Shown here one piece after another: positions 48,818 to 57,628 of a DNA stretch of 64,000 nt (positions are counted from its first letter, which is position 1; each line of letters opens with the position of its first letter). Position numbers and translations under genes: made by a program. The notes under the pieces were generated by a model. The model worked only from the letters and a program-made list of their open reading frames with translations, was not told the origin of the DNA and searched no databases. The DNA is from Paenibacillus radicis (ex Xue et al. 2023) (GTDB taxonomy: Bacteria; Bacillota; Bacilli; Paenibacillales; NBRC-103111), in assembly GCF_024722015.1 (NCBI RefSeq), contig NZ_JANQBD010000025.1:62001-126000 (forward strand). Reading direction: 5' to 3'.

Positions 48818-51487
48818 TTAAGCACTAATTGAACCTGCTTTTGTACGCAGAAGCCTCATCCCATTCGCAATGACGATTAGCGAGCTTCCTGTATCAGCCA
48901 GGACAGCCATCCAGAGAGTAGATGTGCCCAGGAAGATCATGATGAGGAATACGACTTTGACTAGCAACGAAAAAGCGATATTTTGTTTAATAATCCGTAA
49001 AGCCCTCCGACTTAATCCGATAGCGAACGGCAGCTTGGAAAGATCATCGGCCATCAATGCAACATCTGCTGTTTCCAATGCCGTATCGGTTCCGGCAGCT
49101 CCCATTGCAATCCCTACAGTAGCTGTTGCTAATGCAGGCGCATCGTTAATTCCATCCCCGATCATGGCAACATAACCGTGTTTGTCCATCAGCTCTTTAA
49201 TGGAGCTCACTTTATCTTCAGGCAGCAGCTCGCTTCGGTAGTCAATGTTTCCGAGCTTCGCTGCAACGGCTTGAGCCGTACCTTGATTATCCCCTGTTAA
49301 CATGACGGTCCGTTCAATACCAATTGCCTTGAGATGCTCAAGAGTGGACTTGCTATTCGCTCTAATCTCGTCTGCAACGGCAAATATTGCCCATACATCT
49401 TGCCCGCTGCCCATTAGCATAACGGTTTGCCCCTGCTTTTCGAGCCTTTGAATGGTATCCTTAACATGTTCCAAAGATAGTTTCAATTCATGAATAAACC
49501 AACGGGGGCTCCCGATGTAGAATAAGGTTCCCTCGATGCTCGCCTGAGCACCTCTACCTGTCACCGAAGTAAACGAGGAGCTGGATTTGATGGGAAGGTT
49601 GGCCTGCTTTGCTTTTCTTACGATGGCATTTGCTACCGGATGTTCAGATGCGGACTCCACTGCGGCCGCTATCGATAATACCTCATCTTCTGTTCGGGAA
49701 TCCAGCGGAATGATCTCTGTTACTTGCGGAATTCCGGCTGTAAGCGTACCTGTTTTATCAAATGCAACAACAGATACAGCCCCTAAACGTTCAAGATGAG
49801 CTCCGCCTTTAATTAAAACTCCATTTTTGGCTGCATTGCCAATGGCAGAAACAATGGACACCGGCGTTGATATAACTAAAGCACATGGACACGAGACGAC
49901 CAACATCATTAGAGCTCTATAAAACCATACCTGAAAGGATTCACCCATAAGCAAAGGCGGGATAATGGCAATTAGCAGGGCAATTACAAGCACGGCAGGC
50001 GTATAATATTTGGCAAAAACATCTACAAAACGCTGGGATGGAGCTTTTTGAGCCTGTGCTTCTTCCACAAGATTGATGATACGCGACAAGGTATTGTCCT
50101 TAGACAGCTTAGTGACTTTCACTTCCAAAGCCCCCTGCTGATTGACCGTACCCGCGAACACTTCATCCCCTTCTGCCTTCTCGACTGGAATCGATTCACC
50201 GGTTATTGGAGCTTGATTAATAGTTGAAGCTCCTTTGCTAATCACGCCATCCATAGCTATTCTTTCACCCGGCTTAACGATAACCGTGTCGCCAATTTGA
50301 ATAGCCTCGATCGCAATCATCATTTCTTCACCGTTTCTTCGGACGAGCGCTTCCCTCGGTGATAAATCCATAAGACCGCGTATTGACTTTCTAGTACGAT
50401 CCATAGTGTAAGCTTCCAATGTTTCTCCTAAGGAGAAAAGGAATACAACAGCAGCTCCTTCTTCCCATTGTCCTATGAGACCTGCACCAAGAGCCGCAAC
50501 CGTCATAAGAAGATCCATGCCGATGGTTCTGGATTTCAAACCATAAATGCCTGTTCGCGCAATGCGATAACCGCCTATTAGCATAGCCAGTGCATAAAAG
50601 ATCGTTGATATGGAATCAGGGATTGCATGAACGAGCTCAAGAGCCCATGTTATTGTAAATATCAAGCCTGATAATGCAGTAGGAATCACTTTATTATTAC
50701 GTCTCCAGAAGCTGCGTTCATCGGCCACTAGAGGCATGCCGCCTTTATCCGGCAAGGCCGTATATCCGGCTTGCTTTACAGTCTGAATGACAGCTTGCTC
50801 AGCACTGCCATCATGCTCAACCGTCATCTTGGCCGCGCCATAATTCACCATGACTTGATTTACAGAAGCAAGAGCTCCTACACGTTTCTCTAGCTTTTGT
50901 GCACAGTCTGCACAGTCCATGCCTTCAATCCGAAAAACGCTGGATTGCTTTGCGGCAGCCTGTTCTTGAACACTGTATCCGAGGTTACGAATATGCTTTT
51001 TAATGGTATCGAAGTCTAATTGGGATTGGTCATAACCAAGGCTCATCTTGGCCGTAGCAAAATTTACTTGAACTTGTGCTACTCCTTCTATACGGGAGAT
51101 CGATTTTTCCAGCTTCAGAGCACAATCACCGCAATGCATACCTTCAAGGGTAACCGTCTGGTTTACTGTACTAGCACCATGATTTCCGCCGCATGAATCC
51201 CCATGCTTGTGATTATGAGCGTGATCATGAGCGTGATTATGAGCGTGATTATGGTTGTGACTGTCATTGTGGCTCTTGTGATCATGTTGATCCCCATGAT
51301 TACAGTCCGGACCATGATGATGATCTTCTTCACTGTGCTTATGGTTGTTAGGGTCATGGCTGTGATCATGTCCATGATTATGGTGCTCATGTTGAGCACA
51401 TGAGCACGATTCATGATCCCGGTCCTTTTCCTCATGGATATGACTATGCTTTGCATCCTGACTGCAGCATGAAGAGTTTCCAGACAT
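48818..51487 (-). CDS. P1B-type metal-transporting ATPase (Zn/Cd/Pb type) with His-rich head
   Basis: 889-residue P-type ATPase. Residues 14-103 hold 31 His in 90 residues (HDH/HNH strings). Two HMA domains follow with CxxC motifs GMHCGDC (Cys119, Cys122) and GMDCADC (Cys192, Cys195). Then six-to-eight membrane helices with the transport CPC motif (SCPCALVIS), phosphorylation DKTGT, HP motif SASEHPVANAI and hinge GDGINDAPAL. CPC and HP layout is the ZntA/CadA or copper ATPase class; the His-rich head and ArsR/SmtB regulator upstream favour Zn/Cd/Pb. GGAG upstream of ATG; a strong promoter at 51545-51573 means it starts its own transcript. Confidence 0.93.
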   Translation of the reverse strand: MSGNSSCCSQDAKHSHIHEEKDRDHESCSCAQHEHHNHGHDHSHDPNNHKHSEEDHHHGPDCNHGDQHDHKSHNDSHNHNHAHNHAHDHAHNHKHGDSCGGNHGASTVNQTVTLEGMHCGDCALKLEKSISRIEGVAQVQVNFATAKMSLGYDQSQLDFDTIKKHIRNLGYSVQEQAAAKQSSVFRIEGMDCADCAQKLEKRVGALASVNQVMVNYGAAKMTVEHDGSAEQAVIQTVKQAGYTALPDKGGMPLVADERSFWRRNNKVIPTALSGLIFTITWALELVHAIPDSISTIFYALAMLIGGYRIARTGIYGLKSRTIGMDLLMTVAALGAGLIGQWEEGAAVVFLFSLGETLEAYTMDRTRKSIRGLMDLSPREALVRRNGEEMMIAIEAIQIGDTVIVKPGERIAMDGVISKGASTINQAPITGESIPVEKAEGDEVFAGTVNQQGALEVKVTKLSKDNTLSRIINLVEEAQAQKAPSQRFVDVFAKYYTPAVLVIALLIAIIPPLLMGESFQVWFYRALMMLVVSCPCALVISTPVSIVSAIGNAAKNGVLIKGGAHLERLGAVSVVAFDKTGTLTAGIPQVTEIIPLDSRTEDEVLSIAAAVESASEHPVANAIVRKAKQANLPIKSSSSFTSVTGRGAQASIEGTLFYIGSPRWFIHELKLSLEHVKDTIQRLEKQGQTVMLMGSGQDVWAIFAVADEIRANSKSTLEHLKAIGIERTVMLTGDNQGTAQAVAAKLGNIDYRSELLPEDKVSSIKELMDKHGYVAMIGDGINDAPALATATVGIAMGAAGTDTALETADVALMADDLSKLPFAIGLSRRALRIIKQNIAFSLLVKVVFLIMIFLGTSTLWMAVLADTGSSLIVIANGMRLLRTKAGSISA

Positions 51488-51508
51488 AAGAATCAGGCTC
51501 CTTTAAAT

Positions 51509-51573
51509 TACATATGATTAATTGCTCATGTATTGTTTGTTTATATAATATGCCTTTCTTATCCATGTGTCAA
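51509..51573 (-). promoter_or_regulatory. Promoter and dyad upstream of the metal ATPase
   Basis: -35 TTGACA (51573-51568), 17-base spacer, -10 TATTAT (51550-51545) on the - strand. Downstream, TACATGA and TCATATGTA form an inverted repeat (51532-51509), possibly an ArsR/SmtB-type operator. Confidence 0.75.
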
Positions 51574-51720
51574 TCATGTATAGCCTAATTCCTTAAAGTG
51601 TGCTTCCCCAATAGGCCCGCCCACTTTACTACTGGCTCTTGCCCTATTTTTATTGTCAGAGCTTTGGCAGATTCTTTAAGTATTCACATAAATCGCCGCT
51701 TACACTATCGTTTAAGAAAA

Positions 51721-51756
51721 CAAAAAAAAGCAGTGGATCTCTCCCCTGCTTTACAC
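51721..51756 (-). terminator. Terminator of the blaI-M56 operon
   Basis: Leftward stem AAAGCAG/CTGCTTT followed by TTTTTTG, starting at the M56 stop codon. Confidence 0.85.
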
Positions 51757-52605
51757 GCACTGAAACATAACAATCATCGACATCACAAGCATTACCGCAC
51801 TGCTAATAAAAACACATCTCCCGGTAAACAAGGTTGCAGCAATGGGCTTATCGGGATCAATGATTTGCTGCAGCCGGTAATTGATGGCATGTTCAGCAAA
51901 ACTAACCCTAACCATTTGAAACTTATTATGAACTTTTATTAATTTAATCAAGGCTGATCCCAAAATTAAAGGAGAGTTCGTTTTTTTCATAACATAACGG
52001 TCTGCTTGCAGCTCAATCCAAATTTCAAAGTGTGCTCCCAAGCTTTTGATAACAGGTACATATTCCATGCTCTTGATGAACAATCCGGTAATCCATTTTT
52101 TAAGCGGATGGCGAAATTGACAATGGTATCTTTCGTGAAGCAGCACAGCCTTAACTTCTTCCGGAGACAATAGATCTAACAATCCTGTAGAGATAACGAT
52201 TTTCGGTCGCATAAACCCAACTGCAAAGGCTAGAGGCGAGCTTTCCCGAAGAACTAAGATAGTTTCATCCCATGTTCTAAATTTATTATTCCATCGCTTT
52301 GTAAGTTTTCCATGTACCTGTCCTTTAATAAATAAATTCCACTTCATCGCCAAATACGATTGTTTAGCAATATATTGGAGCATTCGATATACAGTGAAAC
52401 AAATTAATAAGAAGAATAGCATTTCGAACACGGAATGGTTGACCCATATATCAGATATAAGTTCAGCTAAATACCCAAGTGTATTTTGGCCAAAGGGAAC
52501 ATCACCAAGCTGATGAGATAAGGAGAGGCCCATCTGCAATAAGACCAGGCCAGATATTAGAATGATCAGGAGCATCGATATTTGAGGTCTTTCGAATCGT
52601 ATCAT
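51751..52605 (-). CDS. M56 family metalloprotease (BlaR1/MecR1-like, no sensor domain)
   Basis: 284-residue membrane peptidase with about four helices and the zinc motif HERYH (157-161), in VLLHERYHCQF, followed by a conserved ELQADRYVMKK segment. This matches the N-terminal protease half of BlaR1/MecR1 but the extracytoplasmic penicillin-binding sensor half is missing and it ends at 284 residues. It overlaps BlaI-like repressor by four bases (blaI-blaR order), so it probably cleaves that repressor in response to an unknown signal, perhaps metal or envelope stress. Confidence 0.85.
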   Translation of the reverse strand: MIRFERPQISMLLIILISGLVLLQMGLSLSHQLGDVPFGQNTLGYLAELISDIWVNHSVFEMLFFLLICFTVYRMLQYIAKQSYLAMKWNLFIKGQVHGKLTKRWNNKFRTWDETILVLRESSPLAFAVGFMRPKIVISTGLLDLLSPEEVKAVLLHERYHCQFRHPLKKWITGLFIKSMEYVPVIKSLGAHFEIWIELQADRYVMKKTNSPLILGSALIKLIKVHNKFQMVRVSFAEHAINYRLQQIIDPDKPIAATLFTGRCVFISSAVMLVMSMIVMFQCV

Positions 52606-53036
52606 AGCTTCTTCCTTCGATTAACTTCATCAAGTTTTTGCTGCAGCTTCTGGATTAGGGTTGGGTCCGCTTCCTCCATTACGTCAATAATATGAGTAAC
52701 CATCATATCGCCAAACTCTTTGATTAATCCTTGAGTCACGTTTTTGGCCTGTTCAGCCAAAAATTGTTCCTTTGTACAGGCTGCTTTAAAAAGCGTCAAT
52801 TTCGTTCTTCCCTTACCGGATGTTTGTTTCTCCAGAAGTCCTTTTTCAAATAAACGGTTCATAACCGTCATAATGGTATTGAAGGAATAGGGGGTACCTG
52901 CATCAATAATTTGATGTACCTGTTTTATGCTCAATTGACCGGATGACCACATTATTTCCATAATCTGTACCTCAAGTGAACCAAGGAAGCGCTGCAAGCC
53001 TTCCTCTTGAAAATGATAATTTTTAATTTTCATCAT
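52602..53036 (-). CDS. BlaI/MecI/CopY-family repressor
   Basis: 144-residue repressor: N-terminal winged HTH (LGSLEVQIMEIMWSSGQLSIKQVHQII, then SFNTIMTVMNRLFEKGLLEK) and a C-terminal dimerising helix domain. BlaI-type proteins are cleaved by an M56 protease; copper-responsive CopY relatives also belong here. No CxCxxxxCxC copper motif is seen, so the signal passes through the protease. No beta-lactamase gene lies nearby. ATG 53036 is used, with a weak GAGAAAG site; GTG at 53045 is an alternative. Confidence 0.86.
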   Translation of the reverse strand: MMKIKNYHFQEEGLQRFLGSLEVQIMEIMWSSGQLSIKQVHQIIDAGTPYSFNTIMTVMNRLFEKGLLEKQTSGKGRTKLTLFKAACTKEQFLAEQAKNVTQGLIKEFGDMMVTHIIDVMEEADPTLIQKLQQKLDEVNRRKKL

Positions 53037-53059
53037 CACACACACTTTCTCAAAGCTAT

Positions 53060-53422
53060 TTACCCGTGCTTTATATGCTGCAGCATTTGGACAAATATTT
53101 GTTCGATATGTTCATCATCCAGGGAATAAAACACCGTCTTCCCTACTTTACGGCGTTTAACGATTCGCAGGTTGCGCAAATACCGCAGTTGGTGAGAGAT
53201 GGCAGATTGACTCATATCCAAAACTACGGTCAGGTCATGCACACAAAGTTCATTTTGTACTAAAGTATATATGATTTTTACACGTGTGGGGTCTCCGAGC
53301 GCTTTAAACACCTCAGCCAAGCCCGCCGCTGTATGTTCGGTTATCAAATTTTGCTTTAAAGTGACAACATTGGAAGTCCCTTCGCATGTTTCATCACATC
53401 GTTCTAGAAGCACCGTTTCCAA
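53060..53422 (-). CDS. ArsR/SmtB-family metal-sensing repressor
   Basis: 120-residue winged-helix repressor. The HTH is LCVHDLTVVLDMSQSAISHQLRYLRN (E-L-C-V-H-D-L metal-box and S-Q-S-A-I-S-H recognition helix), wing VKRRKVGKTVFYSL. Metal sites: N-terminal Cys9/Cys13 (CDETC) and alpha5 residues DDEHIEQIFVQMLQHIKHG (Asp, His, His, His), as in zinc/cadmium sensors CzrA/CadC. Start is taken at TTG 53422, six bases after GAGGGTGGTG; ATG 53440 would place that site inside the gene. It heads the blaI-M56-metal ATPase block and likely controls the ATPase. Confidence 0.87.
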   Translation of the reverse strand: METVLLERCDETCEGTSNVVTLKQNLITEHTAAGLAEVFKALGDPTRVKIIYTLVQNELCVHDLTVVLDMSQSAISHQLRYLRNLRIVKRRKVGKTVFYSLDDEHIEQIFVQMLQHIKHG

Positions 53423-53477
53423 AATAAGCACCACCCTCATTGATTGCCACTATGTCCAGGCTGCTGTTACGTTATAC

Positions 53478-53486
53478 ATTATACCA
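53478..53486 (-). promoter_or_regulatory. Extended -10 element upstream of the ArsR gene
   Basis: TGGTATAAT on the - strand (TGn plus TATAAT) 50-60 bases upstream of the start; no convincing -35 was seen. Confidence 0.55.
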
Positions 53487-53611
53487 GAAAGGCTGGAGGA
53501 GCGCTTTTGATTACTAGCCTCAATTCGAGCAAACTTCGATGTGCCATTGCAAAGGCAATCGGTTTAGTTGTTGAAACCTTGTATTCTTATTATGCTGTGT
53601 TACACTGTCCT

Positions 53612-54538
53612 TCACTGTTTCGGCAGATTTGTCGGAGCCGTCATTGTATCTGCCCCTGAAGCCCGATGATCGAGCAGGCTTTGCATGATCTGTTGACCGG
53701 TCGGCGTGGCGGCGAGCCCGCCCTTCGCGGTTTCACGGTATTTCTCCGGCATGCTCCCTCCGATTTCCAGCATGGCCCCGATCACTTCATCCGCTGGAAT
53801 GACGCTGCGAATCCCGGAAAGCGCCATCTCGGCAGCGGTAATAGCCGATACGGCACCAAAGCCGTTGCGCACGATGCATGGTACTTCGACCAATCCGGCG
53901 ACCGGATCACAAACAAGACCGAGCGAGTTTTTCAAGGCGAGTCCAACCGCATGCACCGCCTGTACTGGCGACCCACCTCGCAGTTCAACCAAAGCACCCG
54001 CGGCCATCGCTACGGCGGAGCCGATCTCGGCTTGGCATCCTCCCTCAGCTCCGGATACGAAGGAGCGGTTAGCAATGATGAAGCCAAGCGCGCCTGCGGT
54101 GAACAACCCTTCCGTCATCCGCTCGTCGCTCCATCCGTAATATTCTTGTGTGCTGAGGAACACACCGGGAATAACTCCGCAGGAACCGGCTGTGGGCGTA
54201 GCTATAACCCGCCCCATGCTGGCATTCACTTCTGAAACTGCCAGCGCATAGGCTAGCGCCCTGTCTCCTATAGGTCCGAGCATACCTTCTCCAGTGGACA
54301 CCGCTGCCGCCACTTTCTTGGCATCATTTCCTGTAAGCCCGCTGCGAGATAACGTATCTTTATTTAATCCTCGGTGAACGGCCTCTTTCATAACAAGATA
54401 ATAAGACTTCATTTGGGCTTTCTCTTGGTTCGGTGTTCGACCTGATTCCAGAGACTGTTCTTCCAGCATCAATTGATGTATCGTCTTTTCCTCTTGAGTG
54501 CATATGGCGATCAATTCATGGAGCTCACGGAATCTCAA
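53612..54538 (-). CDS. sdaAA: L-serine dehydratase, alpha chain
   Basis: 308-residue alpha subunit of the [4Fe-4S] L-serine deaminase, which converts serine to pyruvate and ammonia. Three conserved Cys-containing segments AGSCGVIPG, EGGCQAEIGSA and LVCDPVAGLVEVPC ligate the cluster. The start is TTG at 54538 preceded by GGAGGTGAGGAAGC and overlaps the stop of sdaAB by four bases, so translation is coupled. The two-gene arrangement (SdaAB then SdaAA) is standard in Bacillales. Confidence 0.95.
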   Translation of the reverse strand: MRFRELHELIAICTQEEKTIHQLMLEEQSLESGRTPNQEKAQMKSYYLVMKEAVHRGLNKDTLSRSGLTGNDAKKVAAAVSTGEGMLGPIGDRALAYALAVSEVNASMGRVIATPTAGSCGVIPGVFLSTQEYYGWSDERMTEGLFTAGALGFIIANRSFVSGAEGGCQAEIGSAVAMAAGALVELRGGSPVQAVHAVGLALKNSLGLVCDPVAGLVEVPCIVRNGFGAVSAITAAEMALSGIRSVIPADEVIGAMLEIGGSMPEKYRETAKGGLAATPTGQQIMQSLLDHRASGADTMTAPTNLPKQ

Positions 54539-55218
54539 GCTTCCTCACCTCCTGTTGTTAAATCGATCATTCGAACCCTGACAACACCTTCAAGATTTCG
54601 AACAGCTTGAATCAGCTCCTGTGATATGGCTCCGTCCGCTTCGATGACTGTGAGAGCCTGACCGTTCCGGCTCTTTCTATCCACATCCATCGCTCCAATG
54701 TTCAGGTGGTTTTGGCTGAATAAATGGGTTACCTCCGCCAACATACCTATCCGGTCTGCGTGTGTAATTACCATCGTAGGAAAACTGGCGGAGAAACGAA
54801 CATCGAAATCGTCCACCCCGACAATTTCAATGTTTCCTCCCCCAATCGAGGTACCCGTAACACGCATGGAAAGATTAAGCTTCATCATCTGTAAAATTGC
54901 CGTATTCGGATGAGGTGCGCCTCCGGATTTCGCAATAAAGCTTAGCTGCATTCCCCGCTGCTCGGCAATAGCAAGAGCTTCCGGGATGTGCTCGTGAGCC
55001 GTATCCCAGTTCAATAAACCTGCGGCAAGTGCCACATCCGTCCCATGTCCCTGATAGGTATCCGCGAAGGAACGGTACAGATATATATTTACCTTTTCCG
55101 GCTGAACCTCGAATAGCTGCCTTGCAACTCTGCCAATTCTCACTGCACCCGCCGTATGCGAGCTGGAGGGGCCGACCATATCCGGGCCGATGATAGAAAA
55201 CACATCCTTAAACCGCAT
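54535..55218 (-). CDS. sdaAB: L-serine dehydratase, beta chain
   Basis: 227-residue beta subunit: N-terminal domain with DVFSIIGPDMVGPSSSHTAGA (P-S-S-S-H-T) and a C-terminal ACT domain (PTMVITHADRIGMLAEVTHLF, with G-M-L). It provides the substrate/allosteric half of L-serine deaminase. ATG 55218 has GAGGATG upstream. About 75 bases upstream is a short ribosome-site plus ATG minicistron (55280-55294). Co-transcribed with sdaAA. Confidence 0.95.
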   Translation of the reverse strand: MRFKDVFSIIGPDMVGPSSSHTAGAVRIGRVARQLFEVQPEKVNIYLYRSFADTYQGHGTDVALAAGLLNWDTAHEHIPEALAIAEQRGMQLSFIAKSGGAPHPNTAILQMMKLNLSMRVTGTSIGGGNIEIVGVDDFDVRFSASFPTMVITHADRIGMLAEVTHLFSQNHLNIGAMDVDRKSRNGQALTVIEADGAISQELIQAVRNLEGVVRVRMIDLTTGGEEA

Positions 55219-55279
55219 GAAACATCCTCCGATTAGGCCAATCAGGCCGTTAAATGGCTGTGAAGAAACTCAACATCAT

Positions 55280-55294
55280 TCAGTCGAATCGCAT
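55280..55294 (-). other. Four-codon minicistron (Met-Arg-Phe-Asp-stop) upstream of sdaAB
   Basis: ATG-CGA-TTC-GAC-TGA is preceded by AAGGAGGG at ideal distance, and its TGA overlaps a following ATG-ATG frame. Such a strong ribosome site in front of a tiny frame may serve as a leader cistron that tunes sdaAB translation, or may be a decayed start. Low certainty. Confidence 0.35.
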
Positions 55295-55443
55295 GATAAT
55301 CCCTCCTTATATTTAACAACATTCTCAAAAAAAATTATTTATTAGCTGCAAACCCCAGCCTAAGCGTCGCGAACGTTCTTTTCTACTAATAATAAACTTT
55401 CATTTGAATGTTTCTATTGGCCCATATATCCATGTTTTTGGAC

Positions 55444-55473
55444 AAAAAAAAATCCTGGATTGATAGGATTTTT
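55444..55473 (-). terminator. Terminator of the STAND-LuxR gene
   Basis: Leftward stem AAATCCT/AGGATTT with an eight-base loop, then TTTTTTG; 30 bases after the gene. Confidence 0.9.
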
Positions 55474-55501
55474 AGTCTTTCATTTTAGATTTATAAAATG
55501 A

Positions 55502-57592
55502 TTACTTCGTACTTATATGACGTTCCCTCATCAGAAAAGCCAATTGGTTTCTGTTCTTAATATCCAGCTTCCTGAAAATATTCGTCAAATGCTTCTTCAC
55601 CGTCATCTCGCTGAGATACAGCTTACTAGCGATTTCAGTATTGGTGTGCCCTTCAATGATAAGATCCACGATTTCCTTCTCGCGCGATGTCAGGGCGGCA
55701 TACTCCTTTTGCACATCTCTGCGTTCGTCGAGCATGCCAAAGCTCGCAAGCATTTTGTTCAAATAATTTTGCAGCTTATTTCCTCTTGTATCAATAACAT
55801 AATAAGGTGTCGGTGTTATGCCGTCATAGTCGTAATGCACCGCATGCTTGGCAACTTGGCAGCCAAGGCCTTGATGGATCTCTCCGAAGAATGGATTAGG
55901 CGGAGGAGCGGCGATGAGAAATTCGGCAGAAATGATATGCGTGATGAATGTTAAGCCGGCAGCTGCGCGCATCGATTGGTTCGCGAAATCGGGAATATCG
56001 ATCGTCTTCACGAAGTACCCCGCCTTCGACTCCCGCGGCACCTTCAATTCCTTCAGCCTCTGCTCCGGCAACCCTGCAAAATATGCCGAGGATAGCGGCT
56101 TTGTACATAAATAGTCCAATGTGTGTACATTAATTGGGATGATCACTGAGAGGCCTGCCATATTTCCTAGCCCATCCCGGATCAGTTTGACGGTGCTCAC
56201 GTCCAGCTCATACAGCTCCTGTAGATGAATATGCTTCAAGGTATACAGATTTTCTTCCTCAGAAATCACGTAATCATAACGTTCCAATGTTTCTGGATTC
56301 GTATAAGTAATCTTCGCTTCTTTAGCCAATAATCGCCTGTTCTCCATGTAACGCTCCGCCTCGGACCAATTAGCGCTGTTTAGCGGTTCCAGTTTATGGG
56401 TACCCGAATTTTGATAAAAGAAGGCAAGGATAGCCGGATCGCCAATATAATAGAACCACTCGGCAGTCTCCCAAGCGACAGATTTCTTGTGTACCGATTC
56501 CTTGATCAGATCGTAATAGTACAGGACACAGCGCTTTCGAATCCCCCCGTATTGTTCCGGTGTGCGAACCTGAAGCTCATGAGTAATTGCATCCCGCATA
56601 AGGTCATGGAGCAGCCAGCCCCGATCCACCCGACGGACGAAAGAAAGTCCAACGAGCTTAAGAAATTGCTCAGTCGGGACAGGCTTATCCATAGCACAGG
56701 AGAGAAGCTCCTGATTGAAATGCCGTAGTACCGCGGCCGCTTCCACTAACTCCCGAAGCTGTGAGTCCGGAAGCTCCTTCAACCAGGTATGCACAACCTG
56801 AGCGAATATGCCGTTATCTTCCTCTATCTCCATTGGCTGCACGGCATTGGACAGATTAGTGGACACAAGCAGGGATAGAGTCAACGGATGCCCCTTGGTC
56901 TTGTTCCATATCCGGTGGATTTGGTCTTCCAGCTTGAAGCCGGAACGATTCAAATACTCCTTGACCGAGGAATAATCCAGATCCCCAATAGGCATTTGCC
57001 TGATAAGCTGTCGCCATGCAGGGGATGACAGCCATGCACCTTGAATCGGGTAACGTCCGGATAAAATAACGAGTACGTTGGACTGGAGCTGTGTCAGGAA
57101 CTCTTCCCGGAACCAGTATTCGAGCTCTCCCAGTTCCTCGAAAGTATCCAACGCCAGAATGACTCTAACTGACTCAGACTCAGACACCTGTTGAATCACC
57201 TTTTGGCACAGCTCTAACAAACGGTCCTGGTTATCCGTCTGTTCGTCTTTAGATAACTTGTAACGAAGCAACCGCAGCAAATGGAGGCAGAAATCCTGTG
57301 GGTTATGCGGAAAATCCCTGCTGTCGAGCAGCAGGAACCTCGTCTGGGCATGATGGGCAATGGCAATCCGGCGGAATTCGTCGAGGAGGTAGCTTTTGCC
57401 TACGCCACCGGTGCCATAGATATTGAGAATAGCTCCTCTATGCCTCTTCCCAGTAAGCTGCTCGCGGAATAATTGGATTTCCTTCTGCCTGCCCACCAGA
57501 TAATGCCGTTCAATCTGATCAATTTCATTAACGAATCGTTCCCCAACCTCTTTTGCACTGCCCGATTCCTTATCCATGCCTCCCAACCGCAC
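55502..57592 (-). CDS. STAND-type ATPase LuxR-family transcriptional regulator
   Basis: 696-residue regulator. N-terminal AAA/STAND ATPase: Walker A YGTGGVGKSYLLDEF (about 59-72), Walker B VILALDTFEEL. Middle part (about 400-620) lacks obvious TPR/WD repeats and instead has an alpha/beta segment with GLSVIIPINVHTLDYLC, GYFVKTIDIPDF and HYDYDGITPTPYYVID. The C-terminal LuxR HTH is LTSREKEIVDLIIEGHTNTEIASKLYLSEMTVKKH in pieces (T-N-T-E-I-A). It works as a ligand-controlled activator. GTG 57592 is a loose start with GGAG nearby; ATG 57577 is an alternative. It lies 36 bases after the SDR gene on the same strand, likely co-transcribed. Confidence 0.84.
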   Translation of the reverse strand: MRLGGMDKESGSAKEVGERFVNEIDQIERHYLVGRQKEIQLFREQLTGKRHRGAILNIYGTGGVGKSYLLDEFRRIAIAHHAQTRFLLLDSRDFPHNPQDFCLHLLRLLRYKLSKDEQTDNQDRLLELCQKVIQQVSESESVRVILALDTFEELGELEYWFREEFLTQLQSNVLVILSGRYPIQGAWLSSPAWRQLIRQMPIGDLDYSSVKEYLNRSGFKLEDQIHRIWNKTKGHPLTLSLLVSTNLSNAVQPMEIEEDNGIFAQVVHTWLKELPDSQLRELVEAAAVLRHFNQELLSCAMDKPVPTEQFLKLVGLSFVRRVDRGWLLHDLMRDAITHELQVRTPEQYGGIRKRCVLYYYDLIKESVHKKSVAWETAEWFYYIGDPAILAFFYQNSGTHKLEPLNSANWSEAERYMENRRLLAKEAKITYTNPETLERYDYVISEEENLYTLKHIHLQELYELDVSTVKLIRDGLGNMAGLSVIIPINVHTLDYLCTKPLSSAYFAGLPEQRLKELKVPRESKAGYFVKTIDIPDFANQSMRAAAGLTFITHIISAEFLIAAPPPNPFFGEIHQGLGCQVAKHAVHYDYDGITPTPYYVIDTRGNKLQNYLNKMLASFGMLDERRDVQKEYAALTSREKEIVDLIIEGHTNTEIASKLYLSEMTVKKHLTNIFRKLDIKNRNQLAFLMRERHISTK

Positions 57593-57628
57593 CCTTCTCC
57601 ATCTAAATACCGCTGCCGTGATGCATAC

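Noticed and set aside
51163-51456. Frames opposite the His-rich tail of the metal ATPase (Met/Ile/Thr-rich)
   Set aside because: Shadows of the repeated CAT/GAT codons; no independent ribosome site.
51751-53036. BlaI-M56 pair as a beta-lactam resistance operon
   Set aside because: No beta-lactamase or penicillin-binding sensor domain; metal genes surround it.
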